A stretch of 12,896 bases of DNA from Actinomycetota bacterium (GTDB taxonomy: Bacteria; Actinomycetota; Thermoleophilia; Solirubrobacterales; Solirubrobacteraceae): positions 1 to 12,896 of the forward strand of contig VAYD01000002.1 of assembly GCA_005883905.1 (NCBI GenBank), given 5' to 3'. This document shows, in pieces, positions 6,765 through 12,896 of this stretch. Every line of letters begins with the position of its first letter. Position 1 is the first letter of the stretch. The position numbers were made by a program, and so were the translations under genes. Under the pieces are notes generated by a model. That model searched no databases, was not told the DNA's origin, and worked only from the letters and a program-made list of their open reading frames with translations.

Positions 6765-8769
6765 GGGGCGCGCCGGGCAACGGCGTGCCGGTCGCCGTGG
6801 CAGACGCGTTCGCCGGCGCCTGGATGGCGAGCGCCTGGCGCTCGAGCGCGCCGGTCACCGGGTTGACCGGGTCGAGCTGCGCGAAGCGGGCGATTGCGGT
6901 CTGGTAGCTGCCGCGATCGGCGAGCTGCTGGCTCAGCTGCGCGATCCGGTACCAGACCTCGGGGTTCTCGGGCTGGCGCCCGGCGGCCTCGAGGAGCCGC
7001 TTGCGCGCCTCGACCAGCCGGCCGCGGCGCACCTCGATGCTCGAGGCGACGAGCAGCGGCCGTACCGCGACCGGGTTCAGCCGCGCGGCGACGTCGGCGT
7101 CGCGCGCCGCGGTGTCCGGGTTGCTCGCGGTCTCGGCGGCTTCGGTGCGCGACTGCGAGATCGCCGGCAGCGCCGCGCTGGCCAGCGCGCCGCACAGCAG
7201 CAGCGCGATGCCGCCGAGCGCGACCGCCCGCACGGCGCCGCCGCTCGGCTCGGGGTCGGCGAACGGCTCAGCCGCGGCGCGCCGCGGGCCCGGCCGCGCC
7301 GCGAGCAGGCCCAGGAAGATCAGCGGCGGCAGCGTCACCGCCGGGATGTCCCAGTCCCAGTCGACCACGCCGTGGACCAGCCAGCCGGCGGCGGCCGCCA
7401 GCAGCGCGACGGCGAGCTCGCGCTCGCGCGGCTGGTCCAGGCGGCGCAGGCGCGTCGCCGCCGCGACGAACAGCAGCGCGATCGCGCCGAGCGCCAGCAC
7501 GAGCCCGACGATCCCGGTCTCGCTGAGCCATTGCAGCTCGACGTTGTGCGGCTGCTGGACGCCGAGCGGCTGCTCGCGGTAGCGCAGGTGCACGGTGCCG
7601 AACGAGCCCGCGCCCCAGCCGCCGAGCGGCTTGTCGGAGAACGCGCCGGCGGCCTCCTTCCACCAGACCCAGCGGTTGCCGGAGTTCGTCGAGACCAGGC
7701 GCGCCGGGTCGTACTGGCGGTCCTGCTTGACGTCGGCGAACGCGTGCCAGACGCGGCTGTGGTCGGCCGCCACGTAGGCGACGCCGCCGAGCACGACGAC
7801 GGCGGCGACCGCGGCGAGCGCGTGCCAGACCCAGGCCTCGAAGGCCGGCGACAGGCGCCGGTGGCGCTCGAAGCGCAGCGCCTGGTTGCCGGCCGCCAGC
7901 AGCAGGCCGAGCATGATCAGCGCGACCGCGCCGAAGATCCGCCCGTCGTGGATGCGCGCGCCGAGCGTCGCGTTGTTGTCGGTCAGGCCGTTGAGGCCGA
8001 ACGCGACCGCGAGCGCCGGCCCGGCCGCCACGCCGGCGAGCGCGAACGCCCCGAGGCCACGCAGCCGGCGCCGCCCGAGCGCGGTGACGACGATCAGCGC
8101 GACCGCCAACGCGACGAAGCCGCCGCGCGAGTACGTCAGCCCCATCGTCAGCAGCAGCACGTAGGTGGCCGCGAGCGCGGCCAGGCGCGGGCGCGGGTTC
8201 AGCCCGGTCTCCGTCACGACGCGCAGCGCGACCGGCAGCCCCATCGCGCACACGAGCGCGAGCGCGTTCCAGTACTGCAGCGGCGCGCGCAGCCGCGCGA
8301 TCGGCTCGTCGGCGGCCAGCGCGCCCGGCGCGACCTTGCCGGCCAGCGCGTAGAGGGCGACCGCGGCGGCGACGATCAGCCAGCCGACGGCGATGCGCTC
8401 GATCGCCTGTCCGGACATCGTGCCCAGGCCGACGGCGAGCATCACGGCCAGCGCGTAGGCCAGCGAGCGGTTGGCTTCGAGCCAGGACTGGTCGGGCGCC
8501 ACGGACCACAGCATCGTGATCGCGCACCACGCGCCGAAGGCGGTCAGCAGGGCGATGCCAAGCCAGCCCTCGCGCGTCGTCTGCAGGCCCTCGCGGCGCG
8601 ACAGCCAGGCGGCCGCCGCCAGCAGGGCGGCGACGTCGAGCCCGGCCTGCAGCCACGTCTCGTCCGGAATCCGTACCGCGCCGTGCGCGAACGCGGCGTA
8701 GGCGCATGCGACGAGCAGCGCGAGGCCGAGGAGCGTGCCGCGGCGCGGCTGCGTGGCGGCCGGTTGCAC
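6733..8769 (-). CDS. O-antigen ligase/polymerase-like (Wzy_C) membrane protein with C-terminal TPR region
   Basis: 678 aa, polytopic inner-membrane protein with roughly a dozen hydrophobic helices spread over about residues 12-530. The large loop (about 340-410) ends in PHNVELQWLSETGI (407-420), characteristic of the Wzy_C/O-antigen ligase family with its conserved loop His. YSRGG at 213-217 is another family hallmark, and WLVHGVVDWDWDIP at 463-476 is typical of actinobacterial members. The last about 130 residues are soluble: helical TPR-like repeats (about 545-640), then an Ala/Pro/Thr-rich tail. Such proteins ligate or polymerise undecaprenyl-linked glycans on the outer side of the membrane; an actinobacterium has no LPS, so the acceptor is a different surface glycan or protein (inference). 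The start is GTG 8769, 9 nt after a TAGCAT box shared back-to-back with the divergent gene at 8799. Confidence 0.9.
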   Translation of the reverse strand: MQPAATQPRRGTLLGLALLVACAYAAFAHGAVRIPDETWLQAGLDVAALLAAAAWLSRREGLQTTREGWLGIALLTAFGAWCAITMLWSVAPDQSWLEANRSLAYALAVMLAVGLGTMSGQAIERIAVGWLIVAAAVALYALAGKVAPGALAADEPIARLRAPLQYWNALALVCAMGLPVALRVVTETGLNPRPRLAALAATYVLLLTMGLTYSRGGFVALAVALIVVTALGRRRLRGLGAFALAGVAAGPALAVAFGLNGLTDNNATLGARIHDGRIFGAVALIMLGLLLAAGNQALRFERHRRLSPAFEAWVWHALAAVAAVVVLGGVAYVAADHSRVWHAFADVKQDRQYDPARLVSTNSGNRWVWWKEAAGAFSDKPLGGWGAGSFGTVHLRYREQPLGVQQPHNVELQWLSETGIVGLVLALGAIALLFVAAATRLRRLDQPRERELAVALLAAAAGWLVHGVVDWDWDIPAVTLPPLIFLGLLAARPGPRRAAAEPFADPEPSGGAVRAVALGGIALLLCGALASAALPAISQSRTEAAETASNPDTAARDADVAARLNPVAVRPLLVASSIEVRRGRLVEARKRLLEAAGRQPENPEVWYRIAQLSQQLADRGSYQTAIARFAQLDPVNPVTGALERQALAIQAPANASATATGTPLPGAPLTTPAPPASP

Positions 8770-8778
8770 GGGCGGGCG

Positions 8779-8788
8779 ATGCTAGCTT
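8779..8788. promoter_or_regulatory. Back-to-back overlapping -10 boxes (ATGCTAGCTT) for two divergent genes
   Basis: On the plus strand TAGCTT (8783-8788) lies 10 nt before the ATG at 8799. On the minus strand TAGCAT (8784-8779) lies 9 nt before the GTG at 8769. Both fit TANNNT and share the central TA. Only 29 bp separate the two start codons and neither has a Shine-Dalgarno, so two leaderless transcripts from mutually exclusive promoters are suggested. No good -35 is seen for either. Confidence 0.45.
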
Positions 8789-8798
8789 GGGCGACGCC

Positions 8799-9461
8799 AT
8801 GAAGCGCACGGGCACGCTCATCCTGGTCCTGTTCGCGCTGCTCGCCCTCGCCCCCGCCGCGCAGGCCAGCGCGTTCAAGGACATCTTCGGCGCCTACAAG
8901 AAGACCGGGCAGGTCGACGCCTGCAAGTGGTCGGCGCAGCAGCTCGCCGACGCCAAGCGCCAGGTGCCCAACGACATCGAGCAGTACGCGCCGGACTTCC
9001 CCAACGCGCTGAACGACGCGATCCAGACGCGCGCCGCGGGCGGGTGCTCCAAGCAGGCCGCCGCGACCACAGCCGCCACCGCTGCGCCGCCCGCCACGTC
9101 GGGCTCGACGCCCGGGCCGACGGCCACCACCGGCGTGCCGCCCGGCACCACGCCCGCTGCGGGAAGCCAGCCGGCGCCGCAGCCGGCGCCGACCTCGAAC
9201 CCGGCGCCGGCCATCGCCGACAAGGCCGTGCTCGCCGCCTCGAAGAGCCGCAGCTCCGACGCCGGCGTTCCCGCGCCGCTCGTCGCGCTCGCGATCATCG
9301 GCGCGATGATGGCGCTCGCCGCGCTGCTCTACGGGCTCGCCCGCTGGTGGGCCTGGGAGCCGCACTGGCTCGTCCGCGCGCGCCACGCCGGCGCGGAGGC
9401 GAGCTGGCGCGCCTCGGGCTCGTGGGCCGAGTTCATGGACTGGGTCCGGCTCGGGCGCTGA
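8799..9461 (+). CDS. Secreted, C-terminally membrane-anchored protein of unknown function
   Basis: 220 aa; I do not recognise the family. An N-terminal signal peptide spans 1-25 (MKRTGTLILV..., likely cut at ASA-F). A small helical domain (about 26-85, starting FKDIFGAYKKTGQVDACKW) contains two cysteines, C42 and C83, which could form a disulfide. A low-complexity Ala/Thr/Pro/Gly linker (about 87-145) is followed by a transmembrane helix (about 157-180) and a short tail of about 40 residues, rich in Trp and Arg (RWWAWEPHWLVRARH), probably cytoplasmic. The domain would thus be displayed outside the membrane on a flexible stalk. The start is ATG 8799, because the signal peptide begins there and a TAGCTT box lies 10 nt upstream; 31 upstream in-frame codons overlap the divergent gene. 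Divergence from the O-antigen-ligase-like gene hints at a shared envelope role (inference). Confidence 0.8.
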   Translation: MKRTGTLILVLFALLALAPAAQASAFKDIFGAYKKTGQVDACKWSAQQLADAKRQVPNDIEQYAPDFPNALNDAIQTRAAGGCSKQAAATTAATAAPPATSGSTPGPTATTGVPPGTTPAAGSQPAPQPAPTSNPAPAIADKAVLAASKSRSSDAGVPAPLVALAIIGAMMALAALLYGLARWWAWEPHWLVRARHAGAEASWRASGSWAEFMDWVRLGR

Positions 9462-9469
9462 ATCCTGAG

Positions 9470-10727
9470 TCACCCGCGCGCCTGGCGCCGGGCCGCCATC
9501 AGGCGCCCTTCGGACAGCCAGACGGCGACGGCGCTGCGGGTGCCGGCGGCGATCACCGGGAACTGGCCGTGAGGCGCCAGCAGCTGGGGCTGGCCGAACG
9601 TGCCGCCAGGCGGGCGGACGACCGCTTGGACCTCGCCCACTCCCCACACCACGACGGCTGTCCCGTCGCCGAGCATGACCAACGGGCCCGGCCCCACGCC
9701 GAGACGGCGCTGGACGAACCCAAACGTGCCGTCAGCCGAGCCGACGGCCCAGGAGAGCGCAGCCGGAGCCGGCTCGTCGCCCAGGGCGGCGGCGTCCGCC
9801 CACACCACCAGCCGCTCGCCAAGGGGCCCGACCGCAACCTGTCTCGTTGTCCGCAAGCACGCGCGGAGGCGCAAGCCGGCCGTCGGCGCTGCGCTCGGTC
9901 ACCGCGGCAAGCCCGGTGCGCGTCGCGCCGATGCCCTGCTCCGCCTCGCGCCAGGCGATCAGCACATGGCGCTGCGGCGCCAGCGCGAGCTGCGGACCGC
10001 CCGCGTCGCCCGCCGCGACCGTTGCCGGGCGCGACCACGTCCGCCGGCCGCGCGCCGCCAGCCGCACCGACGACTTGAGGAACGACGGCGGCGAGAGGTG
10101 CGTCCACGCGGCGTAGGCGACGCCGCGCCCGGCGATCGCCACCTGCAGATCGAACCCGGCCTCGCCCAGCGGGTGGGGGTCGCCGAACCGGCGGCGAGCG
10201 GGCCGGAACGCGGCCTGGAGCAGATCGTGTCCGCGCGCGCTCACCCCGCGCCAGGCCAGCACCGCGTCACCGCGCCTGTTGGTCGCCAGCCGCAGCTCGG
10301 CGTCGATGAAGTGCTCGCTGGCGCCGACCGTCCGCGGCGCTCCCCAGCGCGTGTTCGCGGCGCGGATCGCGACGCGCACCGAGTTGCGCCCGACGGGTGC
10401 GCCGCCGGTGACCCGGCTCTGCGTCCAGGCCACGAGCACCTCGCCCGCTCCGTCGACGGCGACGTCGGGGCTCGCGACGGCATGGCTGCCCGTCGAGACC
10501 TTGACGGCCCTGCCCCACCGGCCGTCGGGCAACCGGTTCGCCACGCGGACGCCGTCGCGGACGAAGGCGACCGCGGCGGTGCCGTCGGCCGCGACGGCGA
10601 CGTCGTAGGGGTAGCCGGTCCCGAAGGATCCGGGGACTGCCGCTGGCGATGACCACTGCCGGGCTTGAGCCGGGCCGGCGGCAGCCGCAGCGACGCCGAG
10701 CGCCACGACCGCGAGCGCTCCCTTCAT
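9470..10727 (-). pseudogene. Secreted beta-propeller-like repeat protein, interrupted by a frameshift
   Basis: Signal peptide at 1-22 (MKGALAVVAL...AQA-R), then repeats of about 40-55 residues with the pattern (hydrophobic)-A-x-x-x-G-x-A-V-(A)W...V-x-A-x-R...G-x-W/F-x-x-P. The VAF/VAW/LAW/AAW/IAW core strands lie near residues 53, 99, 157, 206 and 257 of the first frame. The first frame is meaningful to about residue 296 (LADNET, position about 9840), then becomes Arg/Gly-rich nonsense. The repeats resume in another frame from about 9844 (RQVAVGPLGERLVVW, then VVVWGVG, then AVAVWLSEG) to TGA 9470. That makes about eight repeats, consistent with a 7- or 8-bladed propeller. The total span is 1258 bases (3n+1), consistent with one extra base. 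The ATG at 10727 overlaps the stop of the upstream glycosidase gene (ATGA). The ligand is unknown; a carbohydrate- or surface-binding partner of the glycosidase is an inference. Confidence 0.72.
9836..9855 (-). other. Frameshift junction in the beta-propeller gene
   Basis: On the minus strand GTG CTT GCG GAC AAC GAG encodes V-L-A-D-N-E in the upstream frame. Shifting forward by one base gives AGA CAG GTT GCG GTC, encoding R-Q-V-A-V, which continues the propeller repeat. One extra base (or two missing) is implied. No homopolymer or simple repeat is present here. Confidence 0.65.
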
Positions 10728-12082
10728 CGCCGCCCCCGCCGGCTCGGAGCGGACAGGCGCAGGAGGACGGTGTCGTGAAGGCCGACCGCACGAACGCGCA
10801 CGACGAGGCGCCCCGGGGCGCCCTGCACGACGCTCGGTGGAGCCATGCTCGTCGGCGCGGTCTGCGCCTCGCCTGTGGACCGCACGCGATACGCGCGGAT
10901 GCGCACCCGGCCGCTGCGGCCCGCGAACCGCAGATGCCGGACACCCGAGAGGTCGAGCTGGACGTCGGTCGTCGCCGGTAGCGCCCGGTCGTGGGTGTCG
11001 AGGTACCCCAGTTCGATCTCGGCGTGGCGCGGATCGACAGCCCGGGCGGCCATGATCGCCAACGCGGGATCAGCCGACTGGCTCCAGACGCGCGAGGCCG
11101 TGCCACGGGCGTACCAGGACAGCGCCCACCACGCCGCCCGCGGGTGCAGCGACGTCGCGGTGAGGAGGCCGTCGAGCGTGTGCGCATGGCAGTCGTCGAC
11201 GCCGGACGGCTCCTGCCAGCACGCGTGCGCAGCGCGCTTGATGCCGGCGTTCTCCAGCTGCGACACGTAGCCGAGTGCCTCCGCGCCGTACAGCGCATCC
11301 CGCTGGCCGACGTACTCGCTGACGTCGAGCTCGCGCAGACCGACCTGCGCATACGCGGGGTTGTGCAGCAGGCCCAGGCGGGCGCGGCGCGCATGGGCGC
11401 CGACCGACGAGATCGCACCGCCGCCTGGCAGCTCGTGCCAGCTCAGCGCATCGACCTCGCAGTCGGCGGACCGGCAGAACTCGAGCAGACGGGTCAGCCA
11501 GTCCCATCGAAAGACGCTGACGCTCGGGCCGGCGATGATCGCGTCGGGTCCGAGCTCTTGGCGGATGGCAACGTAGGCGCGTCGGTAGAGCTCGTGGTAC
11601 TGGGCCTCGCTGCCCGTCCAGAAGTACGGCCAATCAGGCTCGTTCCACACGTCCCAGATCAGGCGGCGCGAGCGGTTCTCGGCCGCCATGTCACGCACGA
11701 AGGCCGACCACTTGTCCCAGTCCACCCACGGCGCCTGGCGCCCGTACCAGCCGGCGCCCGGGTAGCCCCAGAGGTCCGACAGCACGAACATGTAGCGCGC
11801 GCCCAGGGCCGTGGCGCGGTCGTAGGACGCGCTCGCGAGCGACCCGCGCCAGAGCGTCGGATGGAGCGGCACCACGACGCGGTCGGGCGGCTGCGTGTCG
11901 TCGAGCCCGTGCAGGAAGCCGACGAGCGAGTGCACCTTCTCAGGGTGCGCGAAGTCCACCGATGCGACGGCCGTGAGGGTGGCCGGTGGCGGGCCAGCGC
12001 GCGCCGGCGGCGTCCCGGCCACGCCGAGGGTGACGATCGTCAGGAAGGCCGGCACTACCGCACGGGACAGGCGCGCGGTCAT
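10724..12082 (-). CDS. Secreted glycoside hydrolase, GH39-like (clan GH-A)
   Basis: 452 aa from ATG 12082; in-frame GTGs at 12085 and 12100 would lengthen the N-terminus but the signal peptide fits the ATG best (MTARLSRAVVPAFLTIVTLG..., cleavage near ARA-G30). The catalytic (beta/alpha)8 domain runs to about residue 330. LIWDVWNEPDWPYFW at 141-155 carries the clan GH-A acid/base Glu (E148). E256 in LRELDVSEYVG is the likely nucleophile, 108 residues later, in keeping with GH39 beta-xylosidases and alpha-iduronidases. HPTLW, FVLSDLWGYPG and SWHELPGG are other barrel-end features. The remaining about 120 residues look like a beta-sandwich accessory domain. The substrate is not readable. The stop overlaps the start of the propeller gene (ATGA), so the two probably form an operon of secreted proteins acting together. 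It diverges from nrdJ. Confidence 0.82.
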   Translation of the reverse strand: MTARLSRAVVPAFLTIVTLGVAGTPPARAGPPPATLTAVASVDFAHPEKVHSLVGFLHGLDDTQPPDRVVVPLHPTLWRGSLASASYDRATALGARYMFVLSDLWGYPGAGWYGRQAPWVDWDKWSAFVRDMAAENRSRRLIWDVWNEPDWPYFWTGSEAQYHELYRRAYVAIRQELGPDAIIAGPSVSVFRWDWLTRLLEFCRSADCEVDALSWHELPGGGAISSVGAHARRARLGLLHNPAYAQVGLRELDVSEYVGQRDALYGAEALGYVSQLENAGIKRAAHACWQEPSGVDDCHAHTLDGLLTATSLHPRAAWWALSWYARGTASRVWSQSADPALAIMAARAVDPRHAEIELGYLDTHDRALPATTDVQLDLSGVRHLRFAGRSGRVRIRAYRVRSTGEAQTAPTSMAPPSVVQGAPGRLVVRVRAVGLHDTVLLRLSAPSRRGRR

Positions 12083-12149
12083 CACAGCGCACGGTCCCAC
12101 AGTCGCGCGCCCGTGTCATCCCCCAAAATGCGACGTCCGCGCGCCGGGC

Positions 12150-12166
12150 CGGAGGGCCGCCCTCCG
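12150..12166. promoter_or_regulatory. 17-bp perfect palindrome, candidate operator upstream of nrdJ
   Basis: CGGAGGGCCGCCCTCCG is a perfect palindrome around a central C, located in the GH39/nrdJ intergenic region and directly abutting the TACAAT hexamer, i.e. within the -35/-10 spacer of a putative nrdJ promoter. It does not resemble the AT-rich NrdR box. As RNA it would form a short GC hairpin, but it lacks a T-run, so a terminator is unlikely. Confidence 0.45.
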
Positions 12167-12172
12167 TACAAT
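12167..12172 (+). promoter_or_regulatory. Candidate -10 box (TACAAT) for nrdJ
   Basis: TACAAT matches 5 of 6 positions of TATAAT and is one of the few AT-rich hexamers in the intergenic region. Transcription from about 12179 would give a leader of about 125 nt before the nrdJ ATG, containing the folded element described next. No good -35 is visible; the position is occupied by GC-rich palindrome sequence, which would fit an activator- or repressor-controlled promoter. Confidence 0.45.
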
Positions 12173-12188
12173 CAAGGGAGGACGGGCG

Positions 12189-12295
12189 CCTCTCTCAACG
12201 GGTTCCGTCCGACGCGAAGCGGATGATTCGCTGTTACCCGTAAAACCCGTTCGAAGCGCCGCAAAAACCCTGCAAATTGCGGCGAAGGAGAGAGG
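12189..12295 (+). promoter_or_regulatory. Structured nrdJ leader: three-way junction sequestering the Shine-Dalgarno (riboswitch-like)
   Basis: Perfect complementary arms nest as a three-way junction. P1: CCTCTCTC (12189-12196) with GAGAGAGG (12288-12295). P2: AACGGGTT (12197-12204) with AACCCGTT (12244-12251), enclosing a small hairpin GCGAA/TTCGC (12214-12218/12227-12231). P3: CGCCGCAA (12257-12264) with TTGCGGCG (12277-12284), loop of 12 nt. Junction linkers are 0, 5 and 3 nt. The 3' strand of P1 is the purine-rich ribosome-binding region of nrdJ, so folding would hide it. A second ACCCGT copy (12236-12241) and an extra ACGGG (12182-12186) offer competing partners for P2. It shows none of the cobalamin riboswitch B12-box consensus. 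I recall a published comparative-genomics candidate called the nrdJ RNA motif; whether this is a member cannot be judged here. Confidence 0.62.
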
Positions 12296-12304
12296 ATAGC
12301 CTTC

Positions 12305-12896
12305 ATGGAGTACACCGCTCAGACAGCACTCACCGACGACGTCCAGCCCGGCCGGGCGCTGTCTATCAAGCGGTATTTCACGACGCCCGGCGTCCACCCC
12401 TTCGACACCATCGAGTGGGAGACGCGCGACGCGCGCATCGGCCACGGGGACCGCATCGCGTTCGAGCAGGAGGACGTCGAGTTCCCGAAGAGCTGGTCGC
12501 AGAACGCGACGAACATCGTCGCCCAGAAGTACTTCCGCGGTCAGCTCAACACCCCGGCGCGGGAGCGCTCCGTCAAGCAGATGATCGGTCGTGTGGCGGG
12601 CACGATCGCCGACTGGGGCCGCGCGCGCGGGTACTTCGCGACGCCCGAGGACGGCGACGCCTTCGAGGCCGAGCTCACGCACATCCTGCTCCACCAGCTG
12701 GCGGCGTTCAACAGCCCGGTCTGGTTCAACGTGGGCTTCGAGGAGCAGCCGCAGTGCAGCGCCTGCTTCATCCTCAGCGTCGAGGACACGATGGACTCGA
12801 TCCTCGACTGGAACACCAAGGAGGGGAACATCTTCCTCGGCGGTTCCGGCTCGGGCATCAACCTGTCGAACATCCGCGGGTCGATGGAGCCGCTGA
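12305..12896 (+). CDS. nrdJ: Adenosylcobalamin-dependent (class II) ribonucleoside-diphosphate reductase, partial: N-terminal part
   Basis: The first 197 codons of the class II, vitamin B12-dependent ribonucleotide reductase, which makes deoxyribonucleotides by a radical mechanism without needing oxygen; the gene runs off the right edge. Start ATG 12305, preceded by the purine-rich GGAGAGAGG (12287-12295) with 9 nt spacing, the only strong Shine-Dalgarno noticed in this window. Visible class II features: IKRYFTTPGVHPFDTIEWE at 21-39, FPKSWSQNATNIVAQKYFRG at 60-79, HQLAAFNSPVWFNVGF at 130-145, QCSACFI at 150-156 with C151/C154 (one expected to be the redox-active N-terminal cysteine), and GNIFLGGSGSGINLSNIRG at 174-192. 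The usual partner nrdR is not in the 300 bp upstream. Expression is probably controlled by the structured leader and palindrome upstream. Confidence 0.96.
   Translation, partial: MEYTAQTALTDDVQPGRALSIKRYFTTPGVHPFDTIEWETRDARIGHGDRIAFEQEDVEFPKSWSQNATNIVAQKYFRGQLNTPARERSVKQMIGRVAGTIADWGRARGYFATPEDGDAFEAELTHILLHQLAAFNSPVWFNVGFEEQPQCSACFILSVEDTMDSILDWNTKEGNIFLGGSGSGINLSNIRGSMEPL

Noticed and set aside
6454..8802. Long plus-strand open frame of about 780 codons opposite the O-antigen-ligase-like gene
   Set aside because: It encodes only Arg/Ala/Gln-rich low-complexity sequence; the minus strand has clear family motifs and membrane helices. Long antisense frames are usual at this GC content.
9462..9469. 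Possible terminator between the convergent genes ending at 9461 and 9470
   Set aside because: The gap is only 8 bp, and no stem-loop with a T-run is visible there or in the two overlapping convergent ends near 3155 and 6750.
12150..12166. Palindrome as a Rho-independent terminator
   Set aside because: It has no T-run on either strand and lies upstream of both divergent genes, not downstream of any.
12101..12304. Cobalamin riboswitch or NrdR box upstream of nrdJ
   Set aside because: No B12-box consensus and no AT-rich NrdR palindrome pair were found by eye; the elements present have a different shape.
1..12896. CRISPR arrays, tRNA/rRNA genes, insertion sequences, phage or attachment sites
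   Set aside because: Looked for on both strands; no regularly spaced repeats, tRNA-like cloverleaf, transposase or integrase sequence was found.

Overview
The window is GC-rich and densely coding, with many GTG/TTG starts, few Shine-Dalgarno sequences and several start codons 9-12 nt downstream of a TANNNT box. This fits a high-GC actinobacterium. The gene content and protein style (PHP protein with DLQSHS, zinc-less HolB, O-antigen-ligase protein with TPR tail, class II ribonucleotide reductase) suggest Thermoleophilia/Solirubrobacterales. That placement is inference from family resemblance only.

Layout. Positions 1-565 (minus) hold the N-terminal part of a DHA2-type MFS exporter. Diverging from it, 612-3158 (plus) carries a PHP phosphoesterase, undecaprenyl-diphosphatase UppP and a GT92-like glycosyltransferase, the last two coupled by a TTGA overlap. 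Positions 3151-4638 (minus) encode a secreted copper protein that looks like a fusion of a PHM-type dicopper monooxygenase core and a C-terminal cupredoxin. Positions 4670-5748 (minus) are holB, split between two frames. Diverging from holB, 5767-6764 (plus) is tmk followed by a GTGA-overlapping 4HBT thioesterase. Positions 6733-8769 (minus) encode an O-antigen-ligase/polymerase-like membrane protein with a TPR tail. It shares a compact divergent promoter with a plus-strand gene (8799-9461) for a secreted, membrane-anchored protein of unknown function. Positions 9470-12082 (minus) form a two-gene ATGA-coupled operon: a secreted GH39-like glycosidase followed by a secreted beta-propeller protein that carries a frameshift. 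From 12305 to the right edge (plus) lies the start of nrdJ, adenosylcobalamin-dependent ribonucleotide reductase.

The genes mix cell-envelope and surface-glycan functions (UppP, GT92, O-antigen ligase, GH39, propeller), DNA replication and nucleotide supply (HolB, Tmk, NrdJ), and an extracellular copper enzyme. The most interesting non-coding signal is the nrdJ leader. A promoter-like TACAAT abuts a 17-bp palindrome, and the leader downstream folds into a clean three-way junction. Its closing helix pairs CCTCTCTC with GAGAGAGG, the nrdJ ribosome-binding region, an architecture expected of a translational riboswitch.

Two of the thirteen genes (holB and the beta-propeller gene) are interrupted by frameshifts. 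Sequencing or assembly error is a serious alternative to real decay, above all for holB. There is no gene-free stretch longer than 300 bases; the longest is the 222-bp GH39/nrdJ intergenic region.
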